Notes under the pieces: generated by a model
Seen by the model: only the letters and a program-made list of their open reading frames with translations
Database searches by the model: none
Told to the model about the DNA's origin: nothing
Shown: in pieces, positions 50,290-58,659 of the stretch
Position numbering within the stretch: the stretch's first letter is position 1
How the letters are laid out: the number at the start of each line of letters is the position of its first letter
Source of the DNA: Sphingobium terrigena
GTDB taxonomy: Bacteria; Pseudomonadota; Alphaproteobacteria; Sphingomonadales; Sphingomonadaceae
NCBI RefSeq assembly: GCF_003591655.1
Contig: NZ_QVRA01000013.1
Coordinates: 52,466 to 116,465 of the forward strand
Length of the DNA stretch: 64,000 bases
Direction of reading: 5' to 3'
Program-made: the position numbers and the translations under genes

Positions 50290-50706
50290 CTACTTGAACA
50301 CCCATTGCCGGTTCAGCCCGAACATCACCGCGGGCGTTACGAAGATCATCGCCGGGATCGGCGACCATTCGGGCCAGCCCATATGGGTCACGCACAGCCA
50401 CACCCACAGGGCATTGAGCGCATAGCTGACCAGCGACACCGCGACGAAGCGAAACCCCCGCGCTGCCGCCTTGTCGCGGGTGCCGTGGCCGCGGAAGGTG
50501 AAGGCGCTGTGGCTGACATAGCCGATCACCACCGCTGCGCCATAGCCGACCAGATTGGCCAGTTGCGGGTGCAGCCCGGCCAGCGCCGCAAGGCTCCAGT
50601 AGATGCTTGCCTGACATGCGGTGACGAACAGGCCAGTCACGCCATAGCGGACGATTTGCCAGAACAGCGCGCGATGTTGCGGTGAAAGTCGGTTGATGAT
50701 GGCCAT
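50290..50706 (-). CDS. GtrA family membrane protein
   Basis: 138 residues, four helices: the GtrA pattern QIVRYGVTGLFVTACQASIYWSLAALAG.. GYVSHSAFTFRGHG.. GLNRQWVF. GtrA-like proteins are thought to flip undecaprenyl-linked sugars. It is divergent from a GT-C-like membrane protein only 42 bp away, so the two may act on the same lipid-linked sugar. Confidence 0.88.
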   Translation of the reverse strand: MAIINRLSPQHRALFWQIVRYGVTGLFVTACQASIYWSLAALAGLHPQLANLVGYGAAVVIGYVSHSAFTFRGHGTRDKAAARGFRFVAVSLVSYALNALWVWLCVTHMGWPEWSPIPAMIFVTPAVMFGLNRQWVFK

Positions 50707-50748
50707 GGTCCCCGTTGCGCTTTGCCACGGCTCGTTTAGGGGGCAAGG

Positions 50749-52647
50749 ATGAGCTTGAAAAGCGCCGATGCCCTGCGCGCGCGGGTGACCCATATCCTGC
50801 CCCCCTTGCTGGCGTGGAGCGCGCGGCACTGGAAGTGGCTGACCTTCCTGATCTGGATCGTCATTGCGGTCGCCATGGTCACGACTCGCTGGCCCGCGAT
50901 CCACTGGCTGGTGCTGAGCGATACGGACGACAATATCCGCTATGTGCAGGTGAAGGACTGGCTGGCGGGGCAGGGCTGGTATGATTTGCGCCAGTATCGG
51001 CTCGATCCGCCGGGCGGCGCGAATATCCACTGGTCGCGGCTGGTCGATATCCCGATCGCCGGGCTGATCCTCTTCTTCCGCGCCTTTGTCGATCAAGGGC
51101 TGGCCGATCGGCTGGCCTGCGGTATCGCGCCGCTGCTCCCGCTCTTGCTGTTGATGCTCAGCCTTGGCTTTATCGGGCGACGGCTGGCCGGGCCGCATGG
51201 CTGGCTGCTGGCGGCGCTCGCCCCGCTAGCCGCGCAGATGGGGCTGGGCATGTATGCGCCGATGCGGATCGACCATCATGGCTGGCAACTGGCGCTGGCG
51301 GTGACGATGCTGGCCGGGGTCATCGACACCAACCGGCTGCGCGGCGGGGTGATGGCCGGGGTCAGCAGCGCGCTGTCGATCGCGATCGGCATGGAGATGA
51401 TCGTCTATCTGGCGGCGGGCGGCGGCCTCATTGCGCTGCGCTGGGTGTTTCGCGAAGGGGCGGAGCGGCGGATGCTGCCCTATGCGCTGAGTTTGGGCGG
51501 CGCGACTTCGCTCTGCTACTTGCTGTTCGCCAGCTATGCCAACGCTTCACAAGTGTGCGATGCGATCTCGCCGATCTGGGTGGCGGTGTTCGGCGCAGCG
51601 TCGGCGGGTATGGTGCTGCTCTCGCTCGCCCCGTTACGCGGCTGGGCGATGCGGCTGGCGGCAGGGATGGTTGTCGGCGGTGCGGTCGCGGCCTTCTTCT
51701 GGTTGAACTGGCCGCAATGCCTCAGCCCCTATCAGATTTCGCCCGAACTTCAGCGGCTCTGGCTTGCCAATATCCGCGAGGCCAAGCCGATCACGGCGCA
51801 GGCGCAGAGCATGGTCGTGCCGCTGCTGGCGATCCCGGTTGCGGGGCTGATCGGCCTGATCTGGGCCTTGTGGGATGCGCAGCGCGACGCTGAGCGGCTT
51901 TGGGCCTGGGCGACCGTGGGCCTGATGATGCTCTTTTCCACCGCTTTGCTCTTCTGGCAGCTGCGGGCTGGCCCGGCGGCGCAATTGCTGGCGATCCCGC
52001 CCGCCGCCTGGGCCGCGCACCGGCTGATCGGCGCTATCTTTACCGGCACGCGCCGGGTGCGAATCGCGGCGGGGGCAGGGGTGGCGCTGCTGGCGGCGAT
52101 TGCCTGCGCCTATCCGCTCTATCCGCAGGCGGTGAGGCTGTATCAGGAGGCGGCGGGGACGAAGCCCAAACCCTGGCGCCCCTCCGCCATCGCCCGCAAC
52201 GATGCGATCAAGAAAGCGAATGGCCGTTGCCGCACGCTACCCGCGCTCGAAGTGCTGGACCAGTTGCCGCCTGCCACCATCTTCACCATGGTCGATCTCG
52301 GCCCGCGCCTGATTGCCACGACCCATCATAGCGCGCTGGCCGGTCCCTATCATCGCAACGGCGCGACGATCCTGGACATCCACCACGCCTATGACGGCCC
52401 CGCCGACGCCTTCCGGCCGATCGCGGCGCGGCATCATGCGACCTATTTGCTGGTCTGCCCCAATTTCCCCGAAGGCACGATCTACCAGTCGCGCAGCCCG
52501 CGCGGTTTCTATGCGGACCTGATGCGGGGGACGATACCGGGTTGGCTGGTGCCGGTGGCACTGAACAGCGGCATGACATTGCCCTATCAGCTCTACCGCA
52601 TCGATTATTCAGCGTCGGGCAGCAAAAAAGTCCCTGAGCAGCGCTGA
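50749..52647 (+). CDS. polytopic membrane protein, GT-C glycosyltransferase-like
   Basis: 632 residues with about 11-13 membrane helices and a C-terminal soluble domain of about 130 residues. The first periplasmic loop has the acidic motif SDTDDNIRYVQVKDWLAGQGWYDLRQYRLDPPGGANIHWSRLVD, and a second loop has MRIDHHGWQLAL. This recalls the metal-binding loops of STT3/PglB and other GT-C enzymes. The C-terminal ATTHHSALAGPYHRNG.. TYLLVCP block is also conserved-looking. I infer a transfer of lipid-linked sugar, helped by the neighbouring GtrA. The last 39 bp overlap tadA tail to tail. Confidence 0.6.
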   Translation: MSLKSADALRARVTHILPPLLAWSARHWKWLTFLIWIVIAVAMVTTRWPAIHWLVLSDTDDNIRYVQVKDWLAGQGWYDLRQYRLDPPGGANIHWSRLVDIPIAGLILFFRAFVDQGLADRLACGIAPLLPLLLLMLSLGFIGRRLAGPHGWLLAALAPLAAQMGLGMYAPMRIDHHGWQLALAVTMLAGVIDTNRLRGGVMAGVSSALSIAIGMEMIVYLAAGGGLIALRWVFREGAERRMLPYALSLGGATSLCYLLFASYANASQVCDAISPIWVAVFGAASAGMVLLSLAPLRGWAMRLAAGMVVGGAVAAFFWLNWPQCLSPYQISPELQRLWLANIREAKPITAQAQSMVVPLLAIPVAGLIGLIWALWDAQRDAERLWAWATVGLMMLFSTALLFWQLRAGPAAQLLAIPPAAWAAHRLIGAIFTGTRRVRIAAGAGVALLAAIACAYPLYPQAVRLYQEAAGTKPKPWRPSAIARNDAIKKANGRCRTLPALEVLDQLPPATIFTMVDLGPRLIATTHHSALAGPYHRNGATILDIHHAYDGPADAFRPIAARHHATYLLVCPNFPEGTIYQSRSPRGFYADLMRGTIPGWLVPVALNSGMTLPYQLYRIDYSASGSKKVPEQR

Positions 52648-53067
52648 GGCTTCGGCTTCGGCCAATCCGCCATAGACTTCGGGACGGTGCAGGCATTGCG
52701 GCTGGGCGAACAGCCGTGGCCCTTGCTCGATAGCCCCGCCCTTGGGATCGCCCACGCCATAATAGAGCCGCGCGATCCGGGCGTGGGAAATCGCCCCCGC
52801 GCACATCGGGCAGGGCTCCAGCGTCACCCACAGGTCGCAGCCGGTCAGGCGGAAATCGCCCAGATGGATCGCCGCCGCCCGCATCGCGACGATTTCGGCG
52901 TGGGCGGTGGGATCATGGTCGCGGCGGTTGCGATTTTCGCCCTCGCCGATGATGACGCCATCTTTGGTCACGACCGCGCCGATCGGCACCTCGCCCGCCG
53001 CCTCCGCCGCGCGGGCAAGGGCCAGCGCACGGCGCATGGGGTCGGGCAAGGGAAAGGGTGAGGACAT
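52609..53067 (-). CDS. tadA: tRNA adenosine(34) deaminase TadA
   Basis: 152 residues. Zinc site His56-x-Glu58 (TAHAEIV) and PCPMC (Cys86, Cys89), with GEVPIGAVV and LYYGVGDPKGGA typical of TadA. It converts A34 to inosine in tRNA-Arg. Converges with the GT-C-like gene, overlapping 39 bp. Confidence 0.92.
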   Translation of the reverse strand: MSSPFPLPDPMRRALALARAAEAAGEVPIGAVVTKDGVIIGEGENRNRRDHDPTAHAEIVAMRAAAIHLGDFRLTGCDLWVTLEPCPMCAGAISHARIARLYYGVGDPKGGAIEQGPRLFAQPQCLHRPEVYGGLAEAEASALLRDFFAARR

Positions 53068-53107
53068 GACATCCCCGCCCTTACAGCATCTTGCCCTTCA
53101 TGCGAAC

Positions 53108-53329
53108 TTACGGCTTCTTGACCTCGACCGTCGGCACTTCGACCGTCTCGTTGCGGGTGCCGACCTCGACCTTGGCGACATTCGCCTCATATTTCGGCAG
53201 CGCGCCTTGCTTGACGGCGATTTCGGGCAGGCGTCCGTCCTGCGTTTTTTGCAGGTCGATGAAGCCGGTGGCGATGCCGCCAGCCAGCACGAGCAAGATG
53301 ATGATCAACAGCCCACCAATGAATCGCAT
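53108..53329 (-). CDS. small single-helix membrane protein
   Basis: 73 residues from the ATG at 53329, with GGGAGG 6 nt upstream. One N-terminal helix ([22 protein letters not shown]), then a polar tail with repeated VEV/TVEV segments ([22 protein letters not shown]). Probably anchored with its tail in the periplasm. No family recognised. Confidence 0.6.
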   Translation of the reverse strand: MRFIGGLLIIILLVLAGGIATGFIDLQKTQDGRLPEIAVKQGALPKYEANVAKVEVGTRNETVEVPTVEVKKP

Positions 53330-53472
53330 TTCAACCTCCCATATGTTACGGGGCCACAACGCTTCGCCGTGCAAAAGGGTTGCGACCGGCCGTGCGGCGG
53401 GTTGACGGCCAGCGGGAATCCCGTTATCGGCGCGGCTTTCCGAACGAACCCGAACTACAAGGTTTATTGATT

Positions 53473-53766
53473 ATGTCGCGCATTTGCGAGCTGACCGGCA
53501 AGGGTCGCCAGGTGGGTCACAATGTTTCCCACGCCAATAACAAGACCAAGCGGGTGTTCCTGCCCAACCTTCAGAATGTTTCGCTGATCTCCGAAACGCT
53601 GGAAGCCAGCTTCAAACTGCGCGTATCGACCCATGGTCTGCGTTCGGTCGAACATAATGGCGGTCTGGACAACTGGCTGGTCAAGACCAGCGACGACAAG
53701 CTGTCGCTCAAGGCCCGTCGCCTGAAGCGCGACATCGTCAAGAAGCAGGCTGCCGCAGCCGCCTGA
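53473..53766 (+). CDS. rpmB: 50S ribosomal protein L28
   Basis: 97 residues. [38 protein letters not shown] is the L28 start; [24 protein letters not shown] follows. Full length, followed by a clear terminator. Confidence 0.97.
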   Translation: MSRICELTGKGRQVGHNVSHANNKTKRVFLPNLQNVSLISETLEASFKLRVSTHGLRSVEHNGGLDNWLVKTSDDKLSLKARRLKRDIVKKQAAAAA

Positions 53767-53791
53767 TTTCTCGATTCGTTTCGGCATAAAA

Positions 53792-53817
53792 AGCGGCCTG
53801 GCGACAGGCCGCTTTTT
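53792..53817 (+). terminator. rho-independent terminator after rpmB
   Basis: AGCGGCCTG-GCGA-CAGGCCGCT followed by TTTTT, 26 nt past the stop. Confidence 0.92.
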
Positions 53818-53828
53818 TGCGTTGCGCA

Positions 53829-53950
53829 CCCCTCCCGCAAGCGGGAGGGGCAGCGAGACTTGGGCGCGCAGCGCCTTAGTCGCAGCGGGGTGGGCCAACG
53901 CCACGCTGCGCAAGCCCACCCCCTAGCCCCCTCCCGCAAGCGGGAGGGGG
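53829..53950. repeat. family D palindromic repeat (CCCCTCCCGC-AA-GCGGGAGGGG ends)
   Basis: The same 22-bp hairpin at both ends (53829-53850 and 53929-53950), with a middle holding GGGGTGGGC/GCCCACCCC arms. Related ends occur at 59703-59804. Confidence 0.88.
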
Positions 53951-53970
53951 AACAAGGCCGAACAGCGTGG

Positions 53971-54975
53971 TCACTCCACCCAATCCAGCCCGAATTTCAG
54001 CAATAAGGTCCGCTGGAAAAACTCGTGATTGTCGTCGGACACGACCCACAGGATCGTCCGTCCGTCCTCGAGGCTCACCGCCAGCCCCTCGAAATTATCG
54101 GCCAGCAGCGGCGGGGCGAGGCGGGCGAGGGTGCGGGCTTTCAACTCCATGCCTGGCTCCAGCCGTTCGGGCAGATCGACGATCGCGATGGTGGCGGTGA
54201 ACAGCTCCTGCAAGGTCAGGCGGCGATTGAGGACCAGCAGATGCCGTGCATCCAGCGCCACCGCATCGGTCGGGCGATAGCCCTGCGGCGGGGTGTAGCG
54301 CAGGTGGATCGGATCGGCGGTATCCCGCTCGGCGGGGTCGCCCGGAAACAGCAGCACGTCATGACGACCATCGGGCGTCATCCCCATCTCGCCAATCGCA
54401 ATGAAACGGCCATCGGGCAGGCGGCTGAGCGATTCGATCGATCCGGTCGGGGGCCATGCCATGATCTGGGGCCAGGTCCGGCACGCCTCGATCCGCGCAA
54501 AGCCGGGCGCATAGCGGCAGATCGCTTGTTGCAACTCGAACCCCACCCAATAGCGGTCGCTCAGCGGATCATGGGTCAGCGATTCTGAATCCCATGCCCA
54601 CCAGGGACGATCGCGGTCCTGTGGCCGGATGGGCAGGGGGGCGATGAAGGGGCGGCGGCGCGCCTCTCCCGGCCCGACATGCAGTCCCATCAATATGCCG
54701 GAGTCGCTCAGCGCCAGCACATCACCGGGGGACGACACCAGCAGCGCCGATATGCCGCCAAAGCCCGGATTGGCGCTGCGCAATTCCCAGCCGCCCAGAT
54801 AGTCGAGCAAGCCCACCTGCCGCAGCGCCGGATCGCTCGTACTGAGCGGCAGCGCGCGCGCGGCGACCAGCAAAGCGCCGGGCTGCACCGCTTCGGGCTT
54901 GCTGTTGTGCGGGGCTGGCAGCAGCAGGATGGCAAGCGCCAGGACGATCAGGATTCGCGACATTCCCTTCGCCAT
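53971..54975 (-). CDS. exported esterase-like protein of the phytase-like family
   Basis: 334 residues with an N-terminal signal or anchor (ILIVLALAILLLPA). A beta-propeller-like sequence matches the esterase-like activity of phytase family (PF13449): GFGGISALLVSSPGDVLALSDSG, WAWDSESLTHDPLSDRYWVGFE, SIESLSRLPDGRFIAIGE and DNFEGLAVSLEDGRTILWVVSDDN. Periplasmic hydrolase of unknown substrate. Confidence 0.82.
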   Translation of the reverse strand: MAKGMSRILIVLALAILLLPAPHNSKPEAVQPGALLVAARALPLSTSDPALRQVGLLDYLGGWELRSANPGFGGISALLVSSPGDVLALSDSGILMGLHVGPGEARRRPFIAPLPIRPQDRDRPWWAWDSESLTHDPLSDRYWVGFELQQAICRYAPGFARIEACRTWPQIMAWPPTGSIESLSRLPDGRFIAIGEMGMTPDGRHDVLLFPGDPAERDTADPIHLRYTPPQGYRPTDAVALDARHLLVLNRRLTLQELFTATIAIVDLPERLEPGMELKARTLARLAPPLLADNFEGLAVSLEDGRTILWVVSDDNHEFFQRTLLLKFGLDWVE

Positions 54976-55037
54976 AGGATAATATCAGCCAGGACGCAGC
55001 AAGGCGTTGTCAGCTTGGAAATGCGCCTTCGGCGCAT

Positions 55038-55119
55038 CCGCACCGGCCCTCACCCCCACCCGACCGCCCACAGAGTGTATCCTGAATGGGAGGTCGGGTG
55101 GGGGTGAGGGCCGGTGCGG
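55038..55119. repeat. family C palindrome, 28-bp perfect arms
   Basis: Arms 55038-55065 and 55092-55119 pair perfectly. Relative to the copy at 16302, each arm differs at two positions and both changes are matched by the complementary change in the other arm. Confidence 0.9.
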
Positions 55120-55261
55120 GACTGGAGACCAACTCTTAACAATGGCTGTCAGCCCCATTCAGGGTCGGCTCAAGGCGAATCACCCATAAGAGGTTCATCA
55201 CTGGCGAAACCCGTCTCTGGGAAGCGCCGACGAAAAGACGAATTTTGGAAGGAGCAACGCC

Positions 55262-55699
55262 ATGAAGATGAAGTTTCTGATCAATATGGGAGCCGCTCTG
55301 GCGATGGGCGCTGCTTCGCTGGCCGTGACCGCAACCCCGGCCATGGCCCGTGACGGCTATTATCGCGGTTATGACCGTGGCGATTATTATGGCGATCGTG
55401 GCTATCGCGGATATCGGGGTGACCGTGGCTATCGCGGCGACGGTGGCTATTATCGCGGCAATGACCGCTATTATCGCAGCAACGCCTATCGTGGCGGCTA
55501 TCGCGATCGCGGTGGCTATCGTTGCCGGGACAATGGCACGGGCGGCACCATCATCGGTGCGATTGCCGGTGGCCTGCTGGGCAATGAAGTCGGCAAGGGT
55601 TCGGGCCGCTATGGCCGTCGCGGTGACGGCACGACCGGCGCGATCATCGGCGCAGGCGTAGGCGCTCTCGCCGGCCGGGCGATCGACCGCAACTGCTAA
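55262..55699 (+). CDS. glycine-zipper 2TM-domain exported protein
   Basis: 145 residues. Signal peptide to about residue 28 (TPAMA-RD). A Tyr/Arg/Gly/Asp-rich stretch of about 60 residues with repeating YRG(Y/D)RG units follows. The C-terminal glycine zipper is TGGTIIGAIAGGLLGNEVGKGSG.. TTGAIIGAGVGALAGRAIDR, as in 17-kDa surface-antigen relatives. Likely an outer-membrane-associated protein. An AGGAG site precedes the ATG. Confidence 0.85.
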   Translation: MKMKFLINMGAALAMGAASLAVTATPAMARDGYYRGYDRGDYYGDRGYRGYRGDRGYRGDGGYYRGNDRYYRSNAYRGGYRDRGGYRCRDNGTGGTIIGAIAGGLLGNEVGKGSGRYGRRGDGTTGAIIGAGVGALAGRAIDRNC

Positions 55700-55719
55700 A
55701 AGCTGGCGCAAGTGAGATT

Positions 55720-55785
55720 GTGTTCCCGCGCAGGCGGGAACCCAGTTCCGTCCTCTCAACTGGGTTCCCGCCTGCGCGGGAACAC
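55720..55785. repeat. family B palindromic repeat, 66 bp
   Basis: GTGTTCCCGCGCAGGCGGGA.. at the left and ..TCCCGCCTGCGCGGGAACAC at the right; the halves can also pair with each other through AACCCAGTT/AACTGGGTT. Second full copy after 50200. Confidence 0.9.
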
Positions 55786-55814
55786 TCAGTGCTGAATTGG
55801 CTAACGCACCAAGT

Positions 55815-55846
55815 AAAAAGGCCGTCTCATCCGGGGCGGCCTTTTT
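55815..55846. terminator. bidirectional terminator
   Basis: AAAAAGGCCG.. and ..CGGCCTTTTT flanking a GTCTC/GGGGC stem. Usable by the glycine-zipper gene from the left and the lipoprotein gene from the right. Confidence 0.85.
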
Positions 55847-55849
55847 GCG

Positions 55850-56092
55850 TCAGGGCTTTGGCTCCGGCTGCGGGGCAACCCGGCCACGATCGGCCCCTGC
55901 CGCCGTTTTGGCGGCGGGATTAAGGCCCGCGTCGCCGCTCTGCGCTGCGCCGGCGCGCGCGTCGAGCATGGCCGCTGCATCATTGAGCGCGCTGGCTTCA
56001 CTGGCGCTGACCCCGCCGACGCCATCGGGCGATCCCGAACCGCAGGCGGTCAGTGGCAGCAGCGCAGCGGCGATGAAGAAGGTGCGGATCAT
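55850..56092 (-). CDS. small hypothetical lipoprotein
   Basis: 80 residues with a lipobox LTAC (Cys at about residue 17). The mature part is short, Ala/Gly/Pro-rich and probably disordered. No family recognised. Directly followed by the bidirectional terminator. Confidence 0.55.
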   Translation of the reverse strand: MIRTFFIAAALLPLTACGSGSPDGVGGVSASEASALNDAAAMLDARAGAAQSGDAGLNPAAKTAAGADRGRVAPQPEPKP

Positions 56093-56142
56093 CGGTCAGT
56101 CCCCAATCAAACGGCGATTATACTCGCTGCAAGCCCCGTAAA

Positions 56143-56261
56143 AATCCTCCCCTGCAAGGGGAGGGGGACCGGCGGAGCCGGTGGAGGGGTGTCGCCCTAT
56201 CGAGAGGGTGACACCCCTCCGTCTGGCCTGCGGCCATCCACCTCCCCTTGCAGGGGAGGAT
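56143..56261. repeat. family D-like palindromic repeat
   Basis: ATCCTCCCCTGCAAGGGGAG at the left and its inverse CTCCCCTTGCAGGGGAGGAT at the right form a perfect outer stem. Inner arms GGAGGGGTGTC/GACACCCCTCC also pair, so the whole 119 bp folds back on itself. Confidence 0.9.
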
Positions 56262-56348
56262 GGACGTTGTTCGACACGCAAAAATAGAAAAGGGGCCGCC
56301 CCGTGCCCGGCGCGACCCCTTCCCGAAATTCCAAAAGCCCGTCTGGAC

Positions 56349-56564
56349 TTACATCGCGTTCGCGACGTTGTTGGTCGCGTTCGACGCAGCGTTGGCGGCG
56401 TTGTCGGCAGCGTTCAGCGCGGCGTTCATGGCGTTGTCGGCAGCGTTCGACGCGTTCTCAGCCGAGTTGGCGGCGTTGTTGGCGGCGTTTTCCGCGCCAC
56501 CCGAACAGGCGGCCAGGCCGAGCGAAGCAGCAAGAACGAGCGAAAGAGCGATAGACTTGGTCAT
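56349..56564 (-). CDS. small Asn/Ala-repeat lipoprotein
   Basis: 71 residues from the ATG at 56564. Lipobox LAAC at residues 18-21. The mature 50 residues are almost only Ala and Asn with a few Ser, Glu, Asp and Met, in repeating (N/D)AAxNA units. This suggests one long helix with Asn on one face. A charged relative lies at 9722-9991. Function unknown. Confidence 0.65.
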   Translation of the reverse strand: MTKSIALSLVLAASLGLAACSGGAENAANNAANSAENASNAADNAMNAALNAADNAANAASNATNNVANAM

Positions 56565-56743
56565 GGGCAGAAACCCCTCTCTGAGAATAAAAACGGTGCA
56601 GACCACTCTCGGAGAAAAGCTCACCCCCCATTGCGCCTGCGCGTTGATTCGTAATGCTTTGGTTGATGCAAGGCAATCCCATTCCTGCAATCGGGGTAGG
56701 AAGCGGGGCGCTTTTGTTCGCAGTTGCGGAAAATATGCGGCCA

Positions 56744-56773
56744 TTGACGCATATAAAGATTTCTTTATATGAT
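56744..56773 (+). promoter_or_regulatory. promoter and perfect operator of the methionine operon
   Basis: TTGACG (56744-56749), an 18-nt spacer and TATGAT (56768-56773). The 22-bp palindrome CATATAAAGA-TT-TCTTTATATG (56750-56771) fills the spacer and enters the -10. Predicted start of transcription lies at the ATG at 56780, so the message is probably leaderless. The natural ligand-binding repressor is the ArsR-type protein encoded next. Confidence 0.75.
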
Positions 56774-56779
56774 GCGACC

Positions 56780-57751
56780 ATGCACACGGCACTCGATATT
56801 TTCCGGGCACTTGGCGACCCGACGCGGCTGCGCATCATCCATTTGTTGCGGGCGATGGAGCTGGCCGTGGGGGAGATTGCGCAGGTCGTCGGGCAAAGCC
56901 AGCCGCGCGTATCGCGCCATGTCCGCATCCTGGCGGAAGCGGGCCTTGTCGAGCGGCGCAAGGAAGGCAATTGGGTGTTCCTGCGGCTGGGCAAGGGTGA
57001 TGATGTCGTGCCGTTCCTGTCGTTGTTTGACCGCCTGACCCCGTCGGATAGCGAAACATTATGGCAGGCGGCTGATCTGGCGCGACTGGCGGCGGTGCGG
57101 GCGGACCGGGCGCGCGCGGCGGAGGACTATTTTGCCGACCATGCCGAGGAATGGGACGCAATCCGCTCGCTCCATGTGGCGGAAGCGGACGTCGAGGCGG
57201 CGATGACCGCGCTGCTGGGGCGTGAACCGATCGGCCATCTGCTCGACATCGGCACCGGTACGGGCCGCATGATCGAATTGTTCGGCGGCGCGGCGCAGGC
57301 TGTAACGGCGATCGACCGCAGCCCGGACATGCTGCGGCTGGCGCGGGCCAAGCTGCCCGCCGATGCGGGCGACAAATATGCGCTGCTGCTGGGCGATTTT
57401 GGTGCTTTGCCGCTGGAGCCGGGCAGCGTCGATACCGTCCTGCTGCATCAGGTGCTGCATTATGCGCAGGTGCCGGAACAGGTGATCGGCGAGGCGGCCC
57501 GCGTCACGGCGATCGACGGCCGGGTGCTGATCGCGGATTTCGCGCCGCATGAGCGGGAAGAATTGCGCGTGCGCGATCAACATGCGCGGCTGGGCTTTTC
57601 CGACGAGCAAATGGAAGGCTGGTTCGCAGCAGCGGGCCTGCAACTGGAACGGGTGGACACTTTGCCTGGCCATGAATTGACGGTGCAACTGTGGCTGGGG
57701 CGACGCAAGCAAGCGCCTGTCCAGCAGCAAGAAGGACGGATTTCCGCATGA
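56780..57751 (+). CDS. sahR: ArsR-family regulator fused to SAM-dependent methyltransferase domain (SahR-like)
   Basis: 323 residues from the ATG at 56780. The ArsR winged helix is at residues 1-90 (IFRALGDPTRLRIIHLLRAMELAVGEIAQVVGQSQPRVSRHVRILAEAGLVERRKEGNW). A methyltransferase-like domain follows at 140-310 (LLDIGTGTGRMIELFG, AIDRSPDML, LHQVLHYAQVPEQVI). This fusion, next to methionine-cycle genes, matches the published SahR regulators that sense S-adenosylhomocysteine. Overlaps metF by 4 nt. The ligand is inferred from family and context. Confidence 0.82.
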   Translation: MHTALDIFRALGDPTRLRIIHLLRAMELAVGEIAQVVGQSQPRVSRHVRILAEAGLVERRKEGNWVFLRLGKGDDVVPFLSLFDRLTPSDSETLWQAADLARLAAVRADRARAAEDYFADHAEEWDAIRSLHVAEADVEAAMTALLGREPIGHLLDIGTGTGRMIELFGGAAQAVTAIDRSPDMLRLARAKLPADAGDKYALLLGDFGALPLEPGSVDTVLLHQVLHYAQVPEQVIGEAARVTAIDGRVLIADFAPHEREELRVRDQHARLGFSDEQMEGWFAAAGLQLERVDTLPGHELTVQLWLGRRKQAPVQQQEGRISA

Positions 57752-58659
57752 CTTTGAACGATCCCGTCGCCCCGCTCTATGCGGACCTTGCGGGCGACTG
57801 CCATGTCAGCTTTGAATTTTTCCCGCCCAAGACGGAGAAGATGGAAGCCCAACTCTGGTCGGCGATCGAGACGCTCACGCCGCTCCAACCCAAATTCGTG
57901 TCGGTCACCTATGGCGCGGGCGGATCGACCCGCGAGCGCACGCATAATACGGTCGCCCGGATCGCGCGGGAAACCCCGCTGGCGGCTGCGGCGCACCTGA
58001 CCTGCGTGGGAGCGAGCAAGGCCGAGATTGGCGAGATTGCCGACGCCTATTGGGACGCGGGCGTGCGCCATATCGTCGCGTTGCGCGGCGATCCGCCGGA
58101 AGTGGGCGGCACATTCGAGCCGCACCCGGACGGGTATAAGGGTGCTGCCGAACTGGTCGAAGGGCTGATGCAGCGTCATCCGTTCGAAATTTCGGTGTCG
58201 GCCTATCCCGAAGTCCATCCCGAAGCGGCCAGCGCGCAGAGCGACCTTGATAATCTGAAGCGCAAGCTGGACGCCGGGGCGACCCGCGCGATTACCCAAT
58301 TCTTCTTCACCCCCGACGCCTATTTCCGCTTCCTCGACAAGACATTGGCGGCGGGCATCACGGCGGACATCGTGCCGGGCATCATGCCGGTCAGCAATTT
58401 CGCCGCGACGCAGCGTATGGCGGCAATGTGCAATACGCAGGTGCCCAGCTGGATGGGCCGCCTGTTTGAAGGGCTGGACGATCATCCCGCCTCGCGCCAG
58501 CTGGTGTCGGCGACGATCGCGGCGGAATTGTGCCGCAGCCTCTATGGCGGCGGCGTGCGCGACTTTCATTTCTACACGCTCAACCGCGCGGAGCTGAGTT
58601 TTGCGATCTGCCATTTGCTGGGCTTGCGGGCGAACATATCATTGGAGACAGCAGCATGA
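57748..58659 (+). CDS. metF: 5,10-methylenetetrahydrofolate reductase
   Basis: 303 residues from the ATG at 57748. Family blocks VSFEFFPPKTEKMEAQLW, VTYGAGGSTRERT, LRGDPPE, KLDAGATRAITQFFF and GIMPVSN. FAD enzyme producing 5-methyl-THF for methionine synthase. ATGA overlaps on both sides link it to the regulator and metH-N. Confidence 0.95.
   Translation: MTLNDPVAPLYADLAGDCHVSFEFFPPKTEKMEAQLWSAIETLTPLQPKFVSVTYGAGGSTRERTHNTVARIARETPLAAAAHLTCVGASKAEIGEIADAYWDAGVRHIVALRGDPPEVGGTFEPHPDGYKGAAELVEGLMQRHPFEISVSAYPEVHPEAASAQSDLDNLKRKLDAGATRAITQFFFTPDAYFRFLDKTLAAGITADIVPGIMPVSNFAATQRMAAMCNTQVPSWMGRLFEGLDDHPASRQLVSATIAAELCRSLYGGGVRDFHFYTLNRAELSFAICHLLGLRANISLETAA

Noticed and set aside
56780..57751. 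SAM or SAH riboswitch before the methionine operon
   Set aside because: The promoter places the transcript start at or next to the ATG, leaving no leader for a riboswitch; a protein operator is present instead.
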